Source: Actinomadura macra NBRC 14102
GTDB taxonomy: Bacteria; Actinomycetota; Actinomycetes; Streptosporangiales; Streptosporangiaceae
Reading direction: 5' to 3'
NCBI RefSeq assembly: GCF_001552215.1
Contig: NZ_BCQT01000011.1
Span: forward strand, 124,001 to 188,000
DNA: 64,000 bases
Of the stretch, positions 34,745-42,304 are shown piece by piece; within the stretch, counting starts at the first letter, position 1, and every line of letters starts with the position of its first letter. The notes under the pieces are model-generated. The model ran no database searches and was not told the DNA's origin. It worked only from the letters and a program-made list of their open reading frames with translations. The translations under genes and the position numbers were made by a program.

Positions 34745-37125
34745 AACGCCTCCTTGCTGCCGGTGAAGTCCGGGTCCGGCAGCACTGCCTCCTGGTCCTG
34801 CCCCAGGGTCGGCGCCGGAGCCGGGTCCGGCGGAACGTAGCCACGCATCGTGAGCGGGAACCCCTTGCGGCGAGAGTCGCGGTCGCCCAGGAAGACCCGT
34901 CGCTCACGGAACCGTGGTTCACGCCTGCGTTCGGCCGCCGAGAGCACCGGCGCGTTGGCCACTCCCGCCTCGGTCAGGGCAAGGACGCATTCCGCCCGGG
35001 AACGGGCGCGGGTCCATGCCCCGATCAGCTCGTCCACGAGAGCCTCGTGCTCCCGCCACCACTCCTCGGATCTCCCGGTCAGCTCCTCGGGTGCGACGAG
35101 CCTGGCCAGCGCGTCCCGTTCGGCCTGGCGGTGGCACGCGACCGCGACCCATTGGCCGTCACCCGCGCAGGGGTAGACGTCGTGCGGGGTGCCGCCGGGA
35201 CGCCGGTTACCGGTGGGCGCGGGGAGCACGCCCGTCGCGGTGTGCTCGGCGATCCGGTCGGCGAGGGTCCAGCTGATGAGCTCGCGCTGCGAGACGTCCA
35301 GATGGACGCCGCGGACGCCGCGCTCCAGGCAGTAGGCGACGAGGCCAGCGCCGAAGAGGGATGCCGCCTGGTCGGGGTAGTTGACCGCGGCGGACGACCA
35401 CATCGGCCCGCCGCCCGGGTATCCCGTCACGGAGGCCAGCCCCGACAGGAGGTCGAGCGTCGACCCGTACGATCTGCGGCCGGCCTCGGGGCCGTCCTGT
35501 CCCTGGCTGGACAGGGACAGGTAGACAAGCCGTGGGTTGACCGCGCGCAGGGTCTCGAAGTCGGCCCCGAGCCGCCTGGTCACGCCGACGGTGAAGTTCT
35601 CGATCACGACGTCCGCCTGGGCGGCGAGCCGGTGCAGCTGCTCGCGACCGGCCTCGGTCTTGAGCTCCAGCACCACACCCAGCTTGCCCGCGTTGTTGGA
35701 CTCGAACATGGGGGAGACGCCCCGACCGTCCGGGGCCTGGCCCGCCACCGGCCATTGCCGGAACGGGTCCGGATGGCTCGCCGACTCGACCTTGATCACC
35801 GTGGCCCCGTAGTCGGCGAGAAGCCGTCCGGTGGCCGCGCCCGCCGTGATCGTCCCGAGGTCCAGCACGGTCACGCCCGCGAGCGGCGCGTCCCCTCCGG
35901 TCCGGGGGGTGCGGGGGATCGTCCTGTTACGGGAGACCGAAGCGGCCGTGCGTCCGGTCGACGTCGACGGTTCCGGTGCCGGCGCCTGCCGCCTGGTGTG
36001 CTCCCACGCCTGCGCCGCGGCCGGGTCGTCGGCACCGAGCGCCGGCGGCGGTCCGGAGCGCCAGGGCAGCCCCACGGCACGGACCGGAGGCCCGACGGGC
36101 GCGACCGTTCTCCCGCCCTGCCGCGGTCCGCGGAAGAAGCCGCGCGCCTCGTACTGCGGGTCGTCGTGCAGGTCGCCCAGGTCGGCGCTGAAGCCGGCAG
36201 CAAGTCCCAGGGACTGCGCCCGCTCGTAGATCGTCCGCTTGGGCAGACGTGCCGCCCACCGCTCGATCACCGGCCACCACTGCTCCGGATCGGGGAGCGA
36301 CGCCGGTGCGGACTCGCTGACGAGCCCGATCAGCAGATCCCACTGCTCGGGTTGGAAGATGACGCCGACCCAGCCGTCGGCCGCGCGGACGATCCGCCAC
36401 TGCCCCGCGGCGGCGCCCGTGCGCGTCGGCGCGGTGGCGGCGACGGTGGCCTCGATGTCGCTCTTCCAGTCGATGTACGCCGCGACGTCGCACAGGGCGA
36501 CATCGACGACGTCCCCCTGCGCGACGTGCGCGCGGCGACGGAGCGCGAGCATCGCGCCGAAGAAGCCCGCGAAGGCGGCGGCATGCGCCGTCTGTTCCCC
36601 GCCGAGGGTCAACGGGGAACGGTCCGGCTCGCCGATCATCGAGGCGAGGCCGCCGTAGCACTCGGCGAGCAGGCTGTCGCCGGGGTGGTCCGAGCGCGGG
36701 TCGTCCAGGCCCGCTGCCGTCATGCTCACGGCGACGAGGCTCGGCCACGTGCCGCGGATCTCCGGCGCGCTCAGGCCGACGGTCCGTGCCCGGGTGGGGC
36801 CGAGGTCGGTGAGCAGGACGTCGGCGCTGTCCAGCAGGCGGGTCAGTGTCGTCCGGCCGTCCGTCGTGTCCAGATCGACGACCACACTGCGCTTGTCCGC
36901 GTCGAGGCTGGAGAAGGCGAAACCGACGCCGTGCTCGTCCAGGGGCTCCCGCGTCCTCAGCGCATTCCCGCCGGGTGGCTCGCACAGGATCACGTCGTGT
37001 CCCAGCCCGGCCAGAAGCCGGCCACAGACCTTCGCGGCCACGCCGCTGGAGAGCTCGACGACCCGCAGTGCCGTATCCGGGTCGAGCCACCCGCTACCGT
37101 CCCGCTCCTCGCCTGGTCGTGTCAT
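34741..37125 (-). CDS. Two tandem CaiB/BaiF CoA-transferase domains in one chain
   Basis: 794 residues. Domain 1 (about 20-385) keeps the fold (AAKVCGRLLAGLGHDVILCEPP) but, at the place of the catalytic Asp, has Ala180 in GGEQTAHAAAF. Domain 2 (about 420-785) keeps Asp585 in NYPDQAASLFG and has LDLGTITAGAATGRLLADYG. The class III enzymes act as interlocked dimers, so this chain may mimic a heterodimer with one working half. It follows the amidohydrolase by only three bases. Confidence 0.87.
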   Translation of the reverse strand: MTRPGEERDGSGWLDPDTALRVVELSSGVAAKVCGRLLAGLGHDVILCEPPGGNALRTREPLDEHGVGFAFSSLDADKRSVVVDLDTTDGRTTLTRLLDSADVLLTDLGPTRARTVGLSAPEIRGTWPSLVAVSMTAAGLDDPRSDHPGDSLLAECYGGLASMIGEPDRSPLTLGGEQTAHAAAFAGFFGAMLALRRRAHVAQGDVVDVALCDVAAYIDWKSDIEATVAATAPTRTGAAAGQWRIVRAADGWVGVIFQPEQWDLLIGLVSESAPASLPDPEQWWPVIERWAARLPKRTIYERAQSLGLAAGFSADLGDLHDDPQYEARGFFRGPRQGGRTVAPVGPPVRAVGLPWRSGPPPALGADDPAAAQAWEHTRRQAPAPEPSTSTGRTAASVSRNRTIPRTPRTGGDAPLAGVTVLDLGTITAGAATGRLLADYGATVIKVESASHPDPFRQWPVAGQAPDGRGVSPMFESNNAGKLGVVLELKTEAGREQLHRLAAQADVVIENFTVGVTRRLGADFETLRAVNPRLVYLSLSSQGQDGPEAGRRSYGSTLDLLSGLASVTGYPGGGPMWSSAAVNYPDQAASLFGAGLVAYCLERGVRGVHLDVSQRELISWTLADRIAEHTATGVLPAPTGNRRPGGTPHDVYPCAGDGQWVAVACHRQAERDALARLVAPEELTGRSEEWWREHEALVDELIGAWTRARSRAECVLALTEAGVANAPVLSAAERRREPRFRERRVFLGDRDSRRKGFPLTMRGYVPPDPAPAPTLGQDQEAVLPDPDFTGSKEAL

Positions 37126-37128
37126 CGG

Positions 37129-38022
37129 CTAGCGCGCCACCTCGGTGGCGCCCGGCCCGGTGCGCTCCCACTCCCAGCCGCCCTCGGGACGGGGCCAGTT
37201 CAGCACCGTGGCCGCCGTCCGGCCGAGCATCCAGACCTTGTCCTCCTCGGTGAGGAAGTCGAGCGTGTACCGCACGTGGTCGAGGTTCTCCCGCCAGGTC
37301 GCCCCGCGCACCCGCGTCGTGTCCGAGGCCCACATGAGCCGCTGTGGCCCGTACGCGTCGTAGACACGGCGCAGTGTCGGGGTCAGCGACGGATAGGGGT
37401 ACGGCTCGGCCGTGTAGTCGGGGATCGCGGAGTACTTCATGTAGACGTTCGGGTACTTCACGAGCGGGAAGATGTCGTCGATGTGGGCCCAGAGGTCCTG
37501 GGTCAGCGGGTCACCGATGATCAGGCCCATATGGTCGACGATCAGCCGGAGGTCGGGGTGCCGCTCGGCGATCGCGGCGACCTTGCGGACCTCGGGTCCG
37601 TAGATCAGCAGCATCAGGGGGATACCGAGCCGTTCCGCGGCCGCCCAGAACCACGGGAACGTGTCGACGTCGATCCAGTCGCGTCCGCGGAAATCCGGGT
37701 AGCTCATCCGGATGCCGCGCATCCAGGGGTCGTCGAACCAGTGCTCGATGCGCTCCCGATCCGGATCCCAGAGGTCGAACCTGCCCATCACGCCGAACCG
37801 GCCGGGATGCTGCGCGGCCCAGGCGAGCTGCGGCGAGTTGTCGTTCCCCGCCCAGATGGCCGGGACGATCGCCACGGCGTCGATGCCGAGTTCGTCCATC
37901 CGGGGCAGGATCTGCTTCGGCGTGGACTCCGGGGACCCGCTGTAGCTCTCGCCGATGTCCGGCCAGGGCCTGTCTGGTGTGTTGGCCAGGAACATGTGGA
38001 TCTGGGTGTCGAGAATGAACAC
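37129..38022 (-). CDS. Amidohydrolase-2 family metal-dependent hydrolase
   Basis: 297 residues, TIM-barrel fold. DTQIHMFL at the start replaces the usual HxH with QxH, VDHMGLIIG gives the second-shell His and LMWASDTTR the active-site Asp. The family includes ACMS decarboxylase, 4-sulfomuconolactone hydrolase and lignin-type decarboxylases, so lactone hydrolysis or decarboxylation is likely. A GTG start follows a purine-rich GGAGG-like site. It belongs to the GntR-led minus-strand operon. Confidence 0.78.
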   Translation of the reverse strand: MFILDTQIHMFLANTPDRPWPDIGESYSGSPESTPKQILPRMDELGIDAVAIVPAIWAGNDNSPQLAWAAQHPGRFGVMGRFDLWDPDRERIEHWFDDPWMRGIRMSYPDFRGRDWIDVDTFPWFWAAAERLGIPLMLLIYGPEVRKVAAIAERHPDLRLIVDHMGLIIGDPLTQDLWAHIDDIFPLVKYPNVYMKYSAIPDYTAEPYPYPSLTPTLRRVYDAYGPQRLMWASDTTRVRGATWRENLDHVRYTLDFLTEEDKVWMLGRTAATVLNWPRPEGGWEWERTGPGATEVAR

Positions 38023-38034
38023 GCCTCCCCCTCC

Positions 38035-38805
38035 TCAAGGTTGCCGAACGGTCGCTTCCGTCGGCGACGTCGCCCGTGGAATGGCCGAAATGTGCCGGTA
38101 CCAGAGCCGCCACGGCGTCGTCTTCCTGGGCCACGAGGCGGGGCCCGGGGTCCAGTCGCTCGTGTTGACCAACGTGCGCAGCGTCGCGTGGACCTGCTCG
38201 TCGGTGGCGTCCGCCTGCTCGTAGACGACGAGGAAGCGCGGGCAGCCGGGTTCCGCATGCTCCAGTTCGTGCCACAACCTGTACCTGGTCCCCCGGCTGA
38301 AATTGCCGATGGCCATGACCTCGGGCATGTGGACGTTGGTGTAGAACTCGTCGAACGCCTCCAGCTCGTCGCCGACGTCCGCGGGCGGCTCGATCCCGAT
38401 GATGTAGATCGCGCCGGGGGTGCCCGTCGAGGGTGAGGTCTCCGCGACCTTCTCGTAGACCACCCGCCAGCGATGGGTGAGCAACTCCGGCCAGAGCGGC
38501 GCGTCGTTGGTGTAGCTGGGACGGGTGCCCGCGGGGGCGGTCGTTCCAGCGAGGTACGCGGTGGCCGCCTGCTCGCTCTCGACCTCGTAGGCCGCCAGGT
38601 ACGCCCCGCCGAAGTCACCCCGCGGGTCCGGCACCTGAAGGGCGTAGCGGTGCGCGGCCAGGAACCCCGGATACCTCGCGAGGACCTCGGGAATGTGCGT
38701 CTCGTCGTAGAACCGGTTGAACCGCGCGACGTCCGCCGGGTCCGAGCTGCCGAAGTCGAGAGCGATCCAGTACAGGAAGCTGCTGGAGAAGGGTGCCGCT
38801 GTCAT
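38035..38805 (-). CDS. Protein with two dimeric alpha/beta-barrel (ABM/EthD-like) repeats
   Basis: 256 residues in two related halves: ADVARFNRFYDETHIPEVLARYPGF in the first and LEAFDEFYTNVHMPEVM in the second, each followed by a strand with the alternating pattern of EthD/DUF4286-like ABM domains. Function unknown; relatives bind hydrophobic rings or act as small cofactor-free enzymes. It starts in an ATGA overlap with the enoyl-CoA hydratase stop and has a GGAGGG site. Confidence 0.65.
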   Translation of the reverse strand: MTAAPFSSSFLYWIALDFGSSDPADVARFNRFYDETHIPEVLARYPGFLAAHRYALQVPDPRGDFGGAYLAAYEVESEQAATAYLAGTTAPAGTRPSYTNDAPLWPELLTHRWRVVYEKVAETSPSTGTPGAIYIIGIEPPADVGDELEAFDEFYTNVHMPEVMAIGNFSRGTRYRLWHELEHAEPGCPRFLVVYEQADATDEQVHATLRTLVNTSDWTPGPASWPRKTTPWRLWYRHISAIPRATSPTEATVRQP

Positions 38806-39602
38806 TGCCCTCCGTCCTTGCCCACGGCCCGGCGGTAGGTCGCCGCACCGTCGGAGAGGACATCGCTTCGGGCCTGGATCTGGGCGCGGAGGTCCTCGCC
38901 GTACCGCAGTGCCGTCGTCCAGTCCGAGATGTGCTGGGGGATCTCGTGCAGCGCCCGCTTCGACCAATCGAGGCTGACCGGGTCGAACCGCGCGAGATCA
39001 CGGGCGAGCTCGACGGCGGCGTCGGCGAGCTCGGCCAACGGGACCGCCTCGTTGACGAGTCCCCACTCGGCGGCGGTGGTGCCGCTGATGCGCTTGGTGG
39101 TCAGCACCATCCAGGCCGCCCGCTTCGGCGAGAGGCGCAACTGGGTCGACGGCCCGGCGAGCCCGGGGTACAGGCCGAACCCGAGCTCGGGCATGCCGAG
39201 CCGGGCCTCGTGCGCCGCGATGGCGAGGTCGGAGGAGTTGACCAGCGTGACGCCCCCGCCGAGAGCGAACCCGTTGACGGCCGCGATGACGATCGCGGGA
39301 TGGCGCCGGATCTTCTCCTGGACCGCGTGCCAGCTCGTCCGCCTGCCCTCCACCGTGTCGTCGGCTTTGGTGCCCTCCTCGCCCGCCTCCTTGAGGTCGA
39401 CTCCGGAGCAGAAGGCGGTGCCGGCACCGGTCAGGATGATGACCCTGGCCGTCCCGTGGCACGCGTCCAGGGCGTCCAGCAGCGCCGACCTCGCGGCACG
39501 GCTCATCGCGTTGCGCTTCTCCGGCCGGTTGAGGGTGATCCGTGCGACGCCGTCGCCGAGGTCCTCGTGCAGGACGAGCCGCTCGCTCGCGTGCGCGCTC
39601 AT
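38802..39602 (-). CDS. Enoyl-CoA hydratase/isomerase family protein
   Basis: 266 residues: TLNRPEKRNAMS, AFCSGVDLKEAG (oxyanion helix), AAVNGFALGGGVTLVNSSDLAIA and the MPELGFGLYPG region. The position corresponding to crotonase Glu164 is in MPELGFG. It likely hydrates an enoyl-CoA to the 3-hydroxyacyl-CoA consumed by the thiolase-like/DUF35 pair just upstream in the operon. It overlaps both neighbours by ATGA. Confidence 0.85.
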   Translation of the reverse strand: MSAHASERLVLHEDLGDGVARITLNRPEKRNAMSRAARSALLDALDACHGTARVIILTGAGTAFCSGVDLKEAGEEGTKADDTVEGRRTSWHAVQEKIRRHPAIVIAAVNGFALGGGVTLVNSSDLAIAAHEARLGMPELGFGLYPGLAGPSTQLRLSPKRAAWMVLTTKRISGTTAAEWGLVNEAVPLAELADAAVELARDLARFDPVSLDWSKRALHEIPQHISDWTTALRYGEDLRAQIQARSDVLSDGAATYRRAVGKDGGQ

Positions 39603-40027
39603 GCCGCGGCCTCCGGGCGCTCGACGGCGAACTTGAGGATCGTCCGCTCGCTGAAGCCGGGCTGGAACACGGCCCGGACGGGCAGGTCGAAGGCGAGCTC
39701 GTCCGGCGTCTCCACGAGCGTGCTGATGACGGCCGGTCCCTCGTCCAGCTTGACGTAGGCCACCAGGTACGGCCTGACCTCGTCGAAGGCGGTGAAGTAC
39801 TTCTGGTGCATCCTGATCCAGGACCACAGCCGCCCCTTGCCGCTGACCGCGCGCCAGCTGAAGGAGCCGGAAAGGCAGCGCGGACACACCTCGCTGTCGG
39901 GGAAGCGGTATTCGCCGCACGAGTCGCAGCACTGCAGCCGCAGCTCGTTCTCGGCCAGGCCGTCCCAGTACGGCCGGTTCGCCGGGGTGATCTCCGGCAG
40001 CAGTTGCTCGTAACTCTCGACGCTCAT
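39599..40027 (-). CDS. DUF35 OB-fold/zinc-ribbon protein, partner of the thiolase-like gene
   Basis: 142 residues. The N-terminal zinc ribbon has C-x2-C and C-x2-C (CDSCGEYRFPDSEVCPRC, about 34-51), followed by the OB-fold with RPYLVAYVKLDEGP. Such DUF35 proteins pair with thiolase-like proteins; in steroid side-chain degradation the DUF35 part of ChsH2 pairs with Ltp2 as a retro-aldolase. Its ATG overlaps the stop of the thiolase-like gene, so the partners are made in equal amounts. Confidence 0.88.
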   Translation of the reverse strand: MSVESYEQLLPEITPANRPYWDGLAENELRLQCCDSCGEYRFPDSEVCPRCLSGSFSWRAVSGKGRLWSWIRMHQKYFTAFDEVRPYLVAYVKLDEGPAVISTLVETPDELAFDLPVRAVFQPGFSERTILKFAVERPEAAA

Positions 40028-41175
40028 CGTGTGGCCGCCTCGTCATTGGTGAGGATGTGCGAGGTGACGATCGGCGACGCGCACATGTACTGCACCGTCG
40101 CGCATCCGGGCACCTGTCTGGCACCGGCCTCGCCGCGCAGCTGGCGCACCGATTCGACATGGTGCGCCCAGCCCTGCATGTAGCTCTCGCTGGTGTGCCC
40201 GCCCGCCGTGTTCAGCGGACGCGGCCCATCGTGACGGATCTTCTTCTCGTCCACCCAACGCCACCCTTCGCCGCGCGGCGCGTGGTTGAAGCCCTCCAGG
40301 GTGAAGAGGATGGTGGGCGTGAAGTTGTCGTAGATCTGCAAGCAGTCGACCTCCTCCGGCGCGATGCCGGTCTGCCGGTAGAGTCGGCTCGCCACGTCCT
40401 GGCAGGCGGAGAAGAAGAAGTCCTCCGCCGTGTAGTAGTTGGTGACGTGCGCCATGCCCGCCGTCGCGGCGACGCGCACCGGCGGCTTGCGAAGCGACCT
40501 CGCGCGCTCCATCGAGGTGACGATGAAGGCGACGGCACCGTCGTTGATGAGGCAGTAGTCGAGCAGCCGGAGCGGCTCGGCGATGAACCGGGACCCCAGG
40601 TAGTCCTCGCGGGTGAACTCTTCCTGTAGGACGGCGACCGGGTTGAGCGCGGCATGCCGGCGGTTGTTGATCGCCAGCGGCGCCAGCGCGTCCTCACCCG
40701 CCCCGTACATGCCCCGGTATCGCTGGTACATCATGGCGACGTACGCGCCCGGCGAGGTCATGCCGTACATCTCGTCATAGGCGACCGTCGGGCCGCCGCC
40801 CTCGCCGCCGTACCGCATCCTCGCCGACCGCCCGTTGTTGCCGTAGACGCACGCGACCACGTCGGCCGTGCCGCTCGCGATCAGCGCGACGGCCTCCTGG
40901 AGGGCGACCCCGCTCATGCGTCCCGTCCCCTCAAGATCGTGGACGAAACGGGGGTGCTGGAGGCCGATCACGGTGGCCAGCCGGTCGTACCCCACGCGGG
41001 AGCAGAGCAGGCCGTCGATCTCGTTCTTGTCGATCCCGCAGTCCTCGATCGCCTCCCGGAGCGCGCCGGCCGCCAGTGCGTAGGCGTCCCGGGGCCGATC
41101 CGTGGCGGCATAGAGCGCGCGGAAGTCCGACTGCCCTACTCCCACAATCGCGATATCAGCTGGCTCGTGCTGCAT
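40024..41175 (-). CDS. Thiolase-superfamily protein without catalytic Cys, probable retro-aldolase (Ltp2-like)
   Basis: 383 residues. The thiolase fold is clear (GVGQSDF; LNTAGGHTSESYMQGW), but at the nucleophile position thiolases have CxSG where this has RMSG, with Arg86 replacing the Cys. The same loss is known in Ltp2, where tyrosines do the chemistry; Tyr in QIYDNF and in SESYMQG are candidates here. With the DUF35 gene it should cleave a 3-hydroxyacyl-CoA into acetyl- or propionyl-CoA and an aldehyde or ketone. ATG 41175 follows GGAGAGACGC. Confidence 0.8.
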   Translation of the reverse strand: MQHEPADIAIVGVGQSDFRALYAATDRPRDAYALAAGALREAIEDCGIDKNEIDGLLCSRVGYDRLATVIGLQHPRFVHDLEGTGRMSGVALQEAVALIASGTADVVACVYGNNGRSARMRYGGEGGGPTVAYDEMYGMTSPGAYVAMMYQRYRGMYGAGEDALAPLAINNRRHAALNPVAVLQEEFTREDYLGSRFIAEPLRLLDYCLINDGAVAFIVTSMERARSLRKPPVRVAATAGMAHVTNYYTAEDFFFSACQDVASRLYRQTGIAPEEVDCLQIYDNFTPTILFTLEGFNHAPRGEGWRWVDEKKIRHDGPRPLNTAGGHTSESYMQGWAHHVESVRQLRGEAGARQVPGCATVQYMCASPIVTSHILTNDEAATR

Positions 41176-41292
41176 GCGTCTCTCCGGTCGGTTGGCCATG
41201 GCTCGCCCGTCTGAATCGGGCACGACTTTCTCGGGGTACGCCGCTGCTCGGTCAGGCCGAGGACGCGGCGGACCGACATCCGCCCAGAGCGG

Positions 41293-41976
41293 TCATGCTC
41301 CAGAGGCTCGTTCTTCTTCCAGCTTCGCGATGGCGGTGAGCGCCGCTTCCTTCGCGGCCTCCACGTGCAGCCGGGCGAGTTGGGCGGCGCGGTCGGCCGC
41401 CCGGTCCGTGATCGCGGCGACGAGGTCGCGATACTCCTGGTCGGACCTCTCCCGGCGTCCGGGAACGCTGAGCGACAGCCGACGCAGCGCGTGGATGCGG
41501 GCGTGCAGCGGTGCGAGGGTGGACTCCAGCAGGGCGTTTCTCGCCCCCGCCAGCAACAGCTCGTCGAAGTGGTAGATCGCGGTGAGCTGGTCGTCGTCGC
41601 TCTTGCCCGGTCGTGTGAGCTTGACCAGTTCCAGGACCTCGGCGTCCGTGGCGCGCTGGACGAAGAGCGACGCCGCTTCGGACTCCAGTGCCGCGCGCAC
41701 CTCGTAGACCTGCCGGACGTCATCACTGCCGAGCACCGCGACCCGCACGCCCCGCTTGTTCGACGTCTCGACGAGGCCCAGTGCCTGGAGATGGCGGACC
41801 GCCTCGCGAATCGAGGTTCGGCTCACGCCGGTGAGCTCCATGAGCTCACGCTCGGTGAGCCGGCGCCCTGGCAACAGCGTGCCTTCGAGGATGGCCTCCC
41901 GAACTCTGCGCACCACTAGCTGCGGGACCGTCTCCGCAGGGCGGTCGATCCGCAGGTCCGGTCCGGTCTCTGGCAT
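41293..41976 (-). CDS. GntR-family regulator, FCD type
   Basis: 227 residues: helix-turn-helix LTERELMELTGVSRTSIREAVRHL then GLVETSNKRGVRV, and an FCD domain from about residue 80 ending in helices rich in Ala and Glu. The first 12 codons are also found at 48481-48516 in the duplicated control region. It heads the minus-strand operon leading to the thiolase-like gene 117 bases on and diverges from the peptide-type ABC operon; it probably regulates both from the sites at 41990-42172. Confidence 0.87.
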   Translation of the reverse strand: MPETGPDLRIDRPAETVPQLVVRRVREAILEGTLLPGRRLTERELMELTGVSRTSIREAVRHLQALGLVETSNKRGVRVAVLGSDDVRQVYEVRAALESEAASLFVQRATDAEVLELVKLTRPGKSDDDQLTAIYHFDELLLAGARNALLESTLAPLHARIHALRRLSLSVPGRRERSDQEYRDLVAAITDRAADRAAQLARLHVEAAKEAALTAIAKLEEERASGA

Positions 41977-42170
41977 GCCATCTCCTCACACTTTGTATGA
42001 CGTAATATAGTCGTACGTCATCACAGGGTCAACTTCCACCAGGTGTATCGGCCCGGTGGTTGTGCGCCCTAACCGCCGGTCAGCAGCGACAACGCCGTCC
42101 TCTCGGCAGACCTGCTCCGCAATCCGGCGTTGACGCGGCATAGTATGTCTGATTTAGTACGTCATACAAA
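41942..42170. repeat. Control-region repeat, copy 1
   Basis: About 229 bases including the first 12 codons of the GntR gene, its promoter, operators and the divergent promoter. Copy 2 lies at 48482-48708 in the same orientation with most bases matching and a few small insertions and deletions. The 6.3 kb between them holds the whole peptide-type ABC operon and a GNAT gene. Confidence 0.85.
41990..42032 (-). promoter_or_regulatory. GntR promoter with overlapping operator
   Basis: On the minus strand TTGACC (42032-42027) and TATATT (42009-42004) are 17 bases apart. A dyad GTATGAC-N8-GTCGTAC covers the second box, and TTTGTATGACGTA (41992-42004) is repeated inverted at 42158-42170. Repressor binding would block polymerase. 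TNGTNNNACNA, the usual FadR/FCD core, is matched in five of six fixed bases by TTGTATGACGT. Confidence 0.6.
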
Positions 42171-42172
42171 GT
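42130..42172 (+). promoter_or_regulatory. Promoter and operator for the peptide-type ABC operon
   Basis: TTGACG (42130) and TTAGTA (42154) are 18 bases apart. TACGTCATACAAAGT (42158-42172) is the exact reverse complement of ACTTTGTATGACGTA at 41990-42004, giving paired operators 168 bases apart. The 328-bp gap 41977-42304 holds no gene; this pair is its content. Confidence 0.5.
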
Positions 42173-42304
42173 CCCACTCGGTCGGACAGGATGACCTTCT
42201 GTTCGCGCACGTTTGCGGAGCACGGCAGCCAAGGACACCGACCGATCTCGTTCCGGGCAAGAGCTCCCATCGCACCCGCACCAGCGTCTTTCTAAGGAGG
42301 AAGG

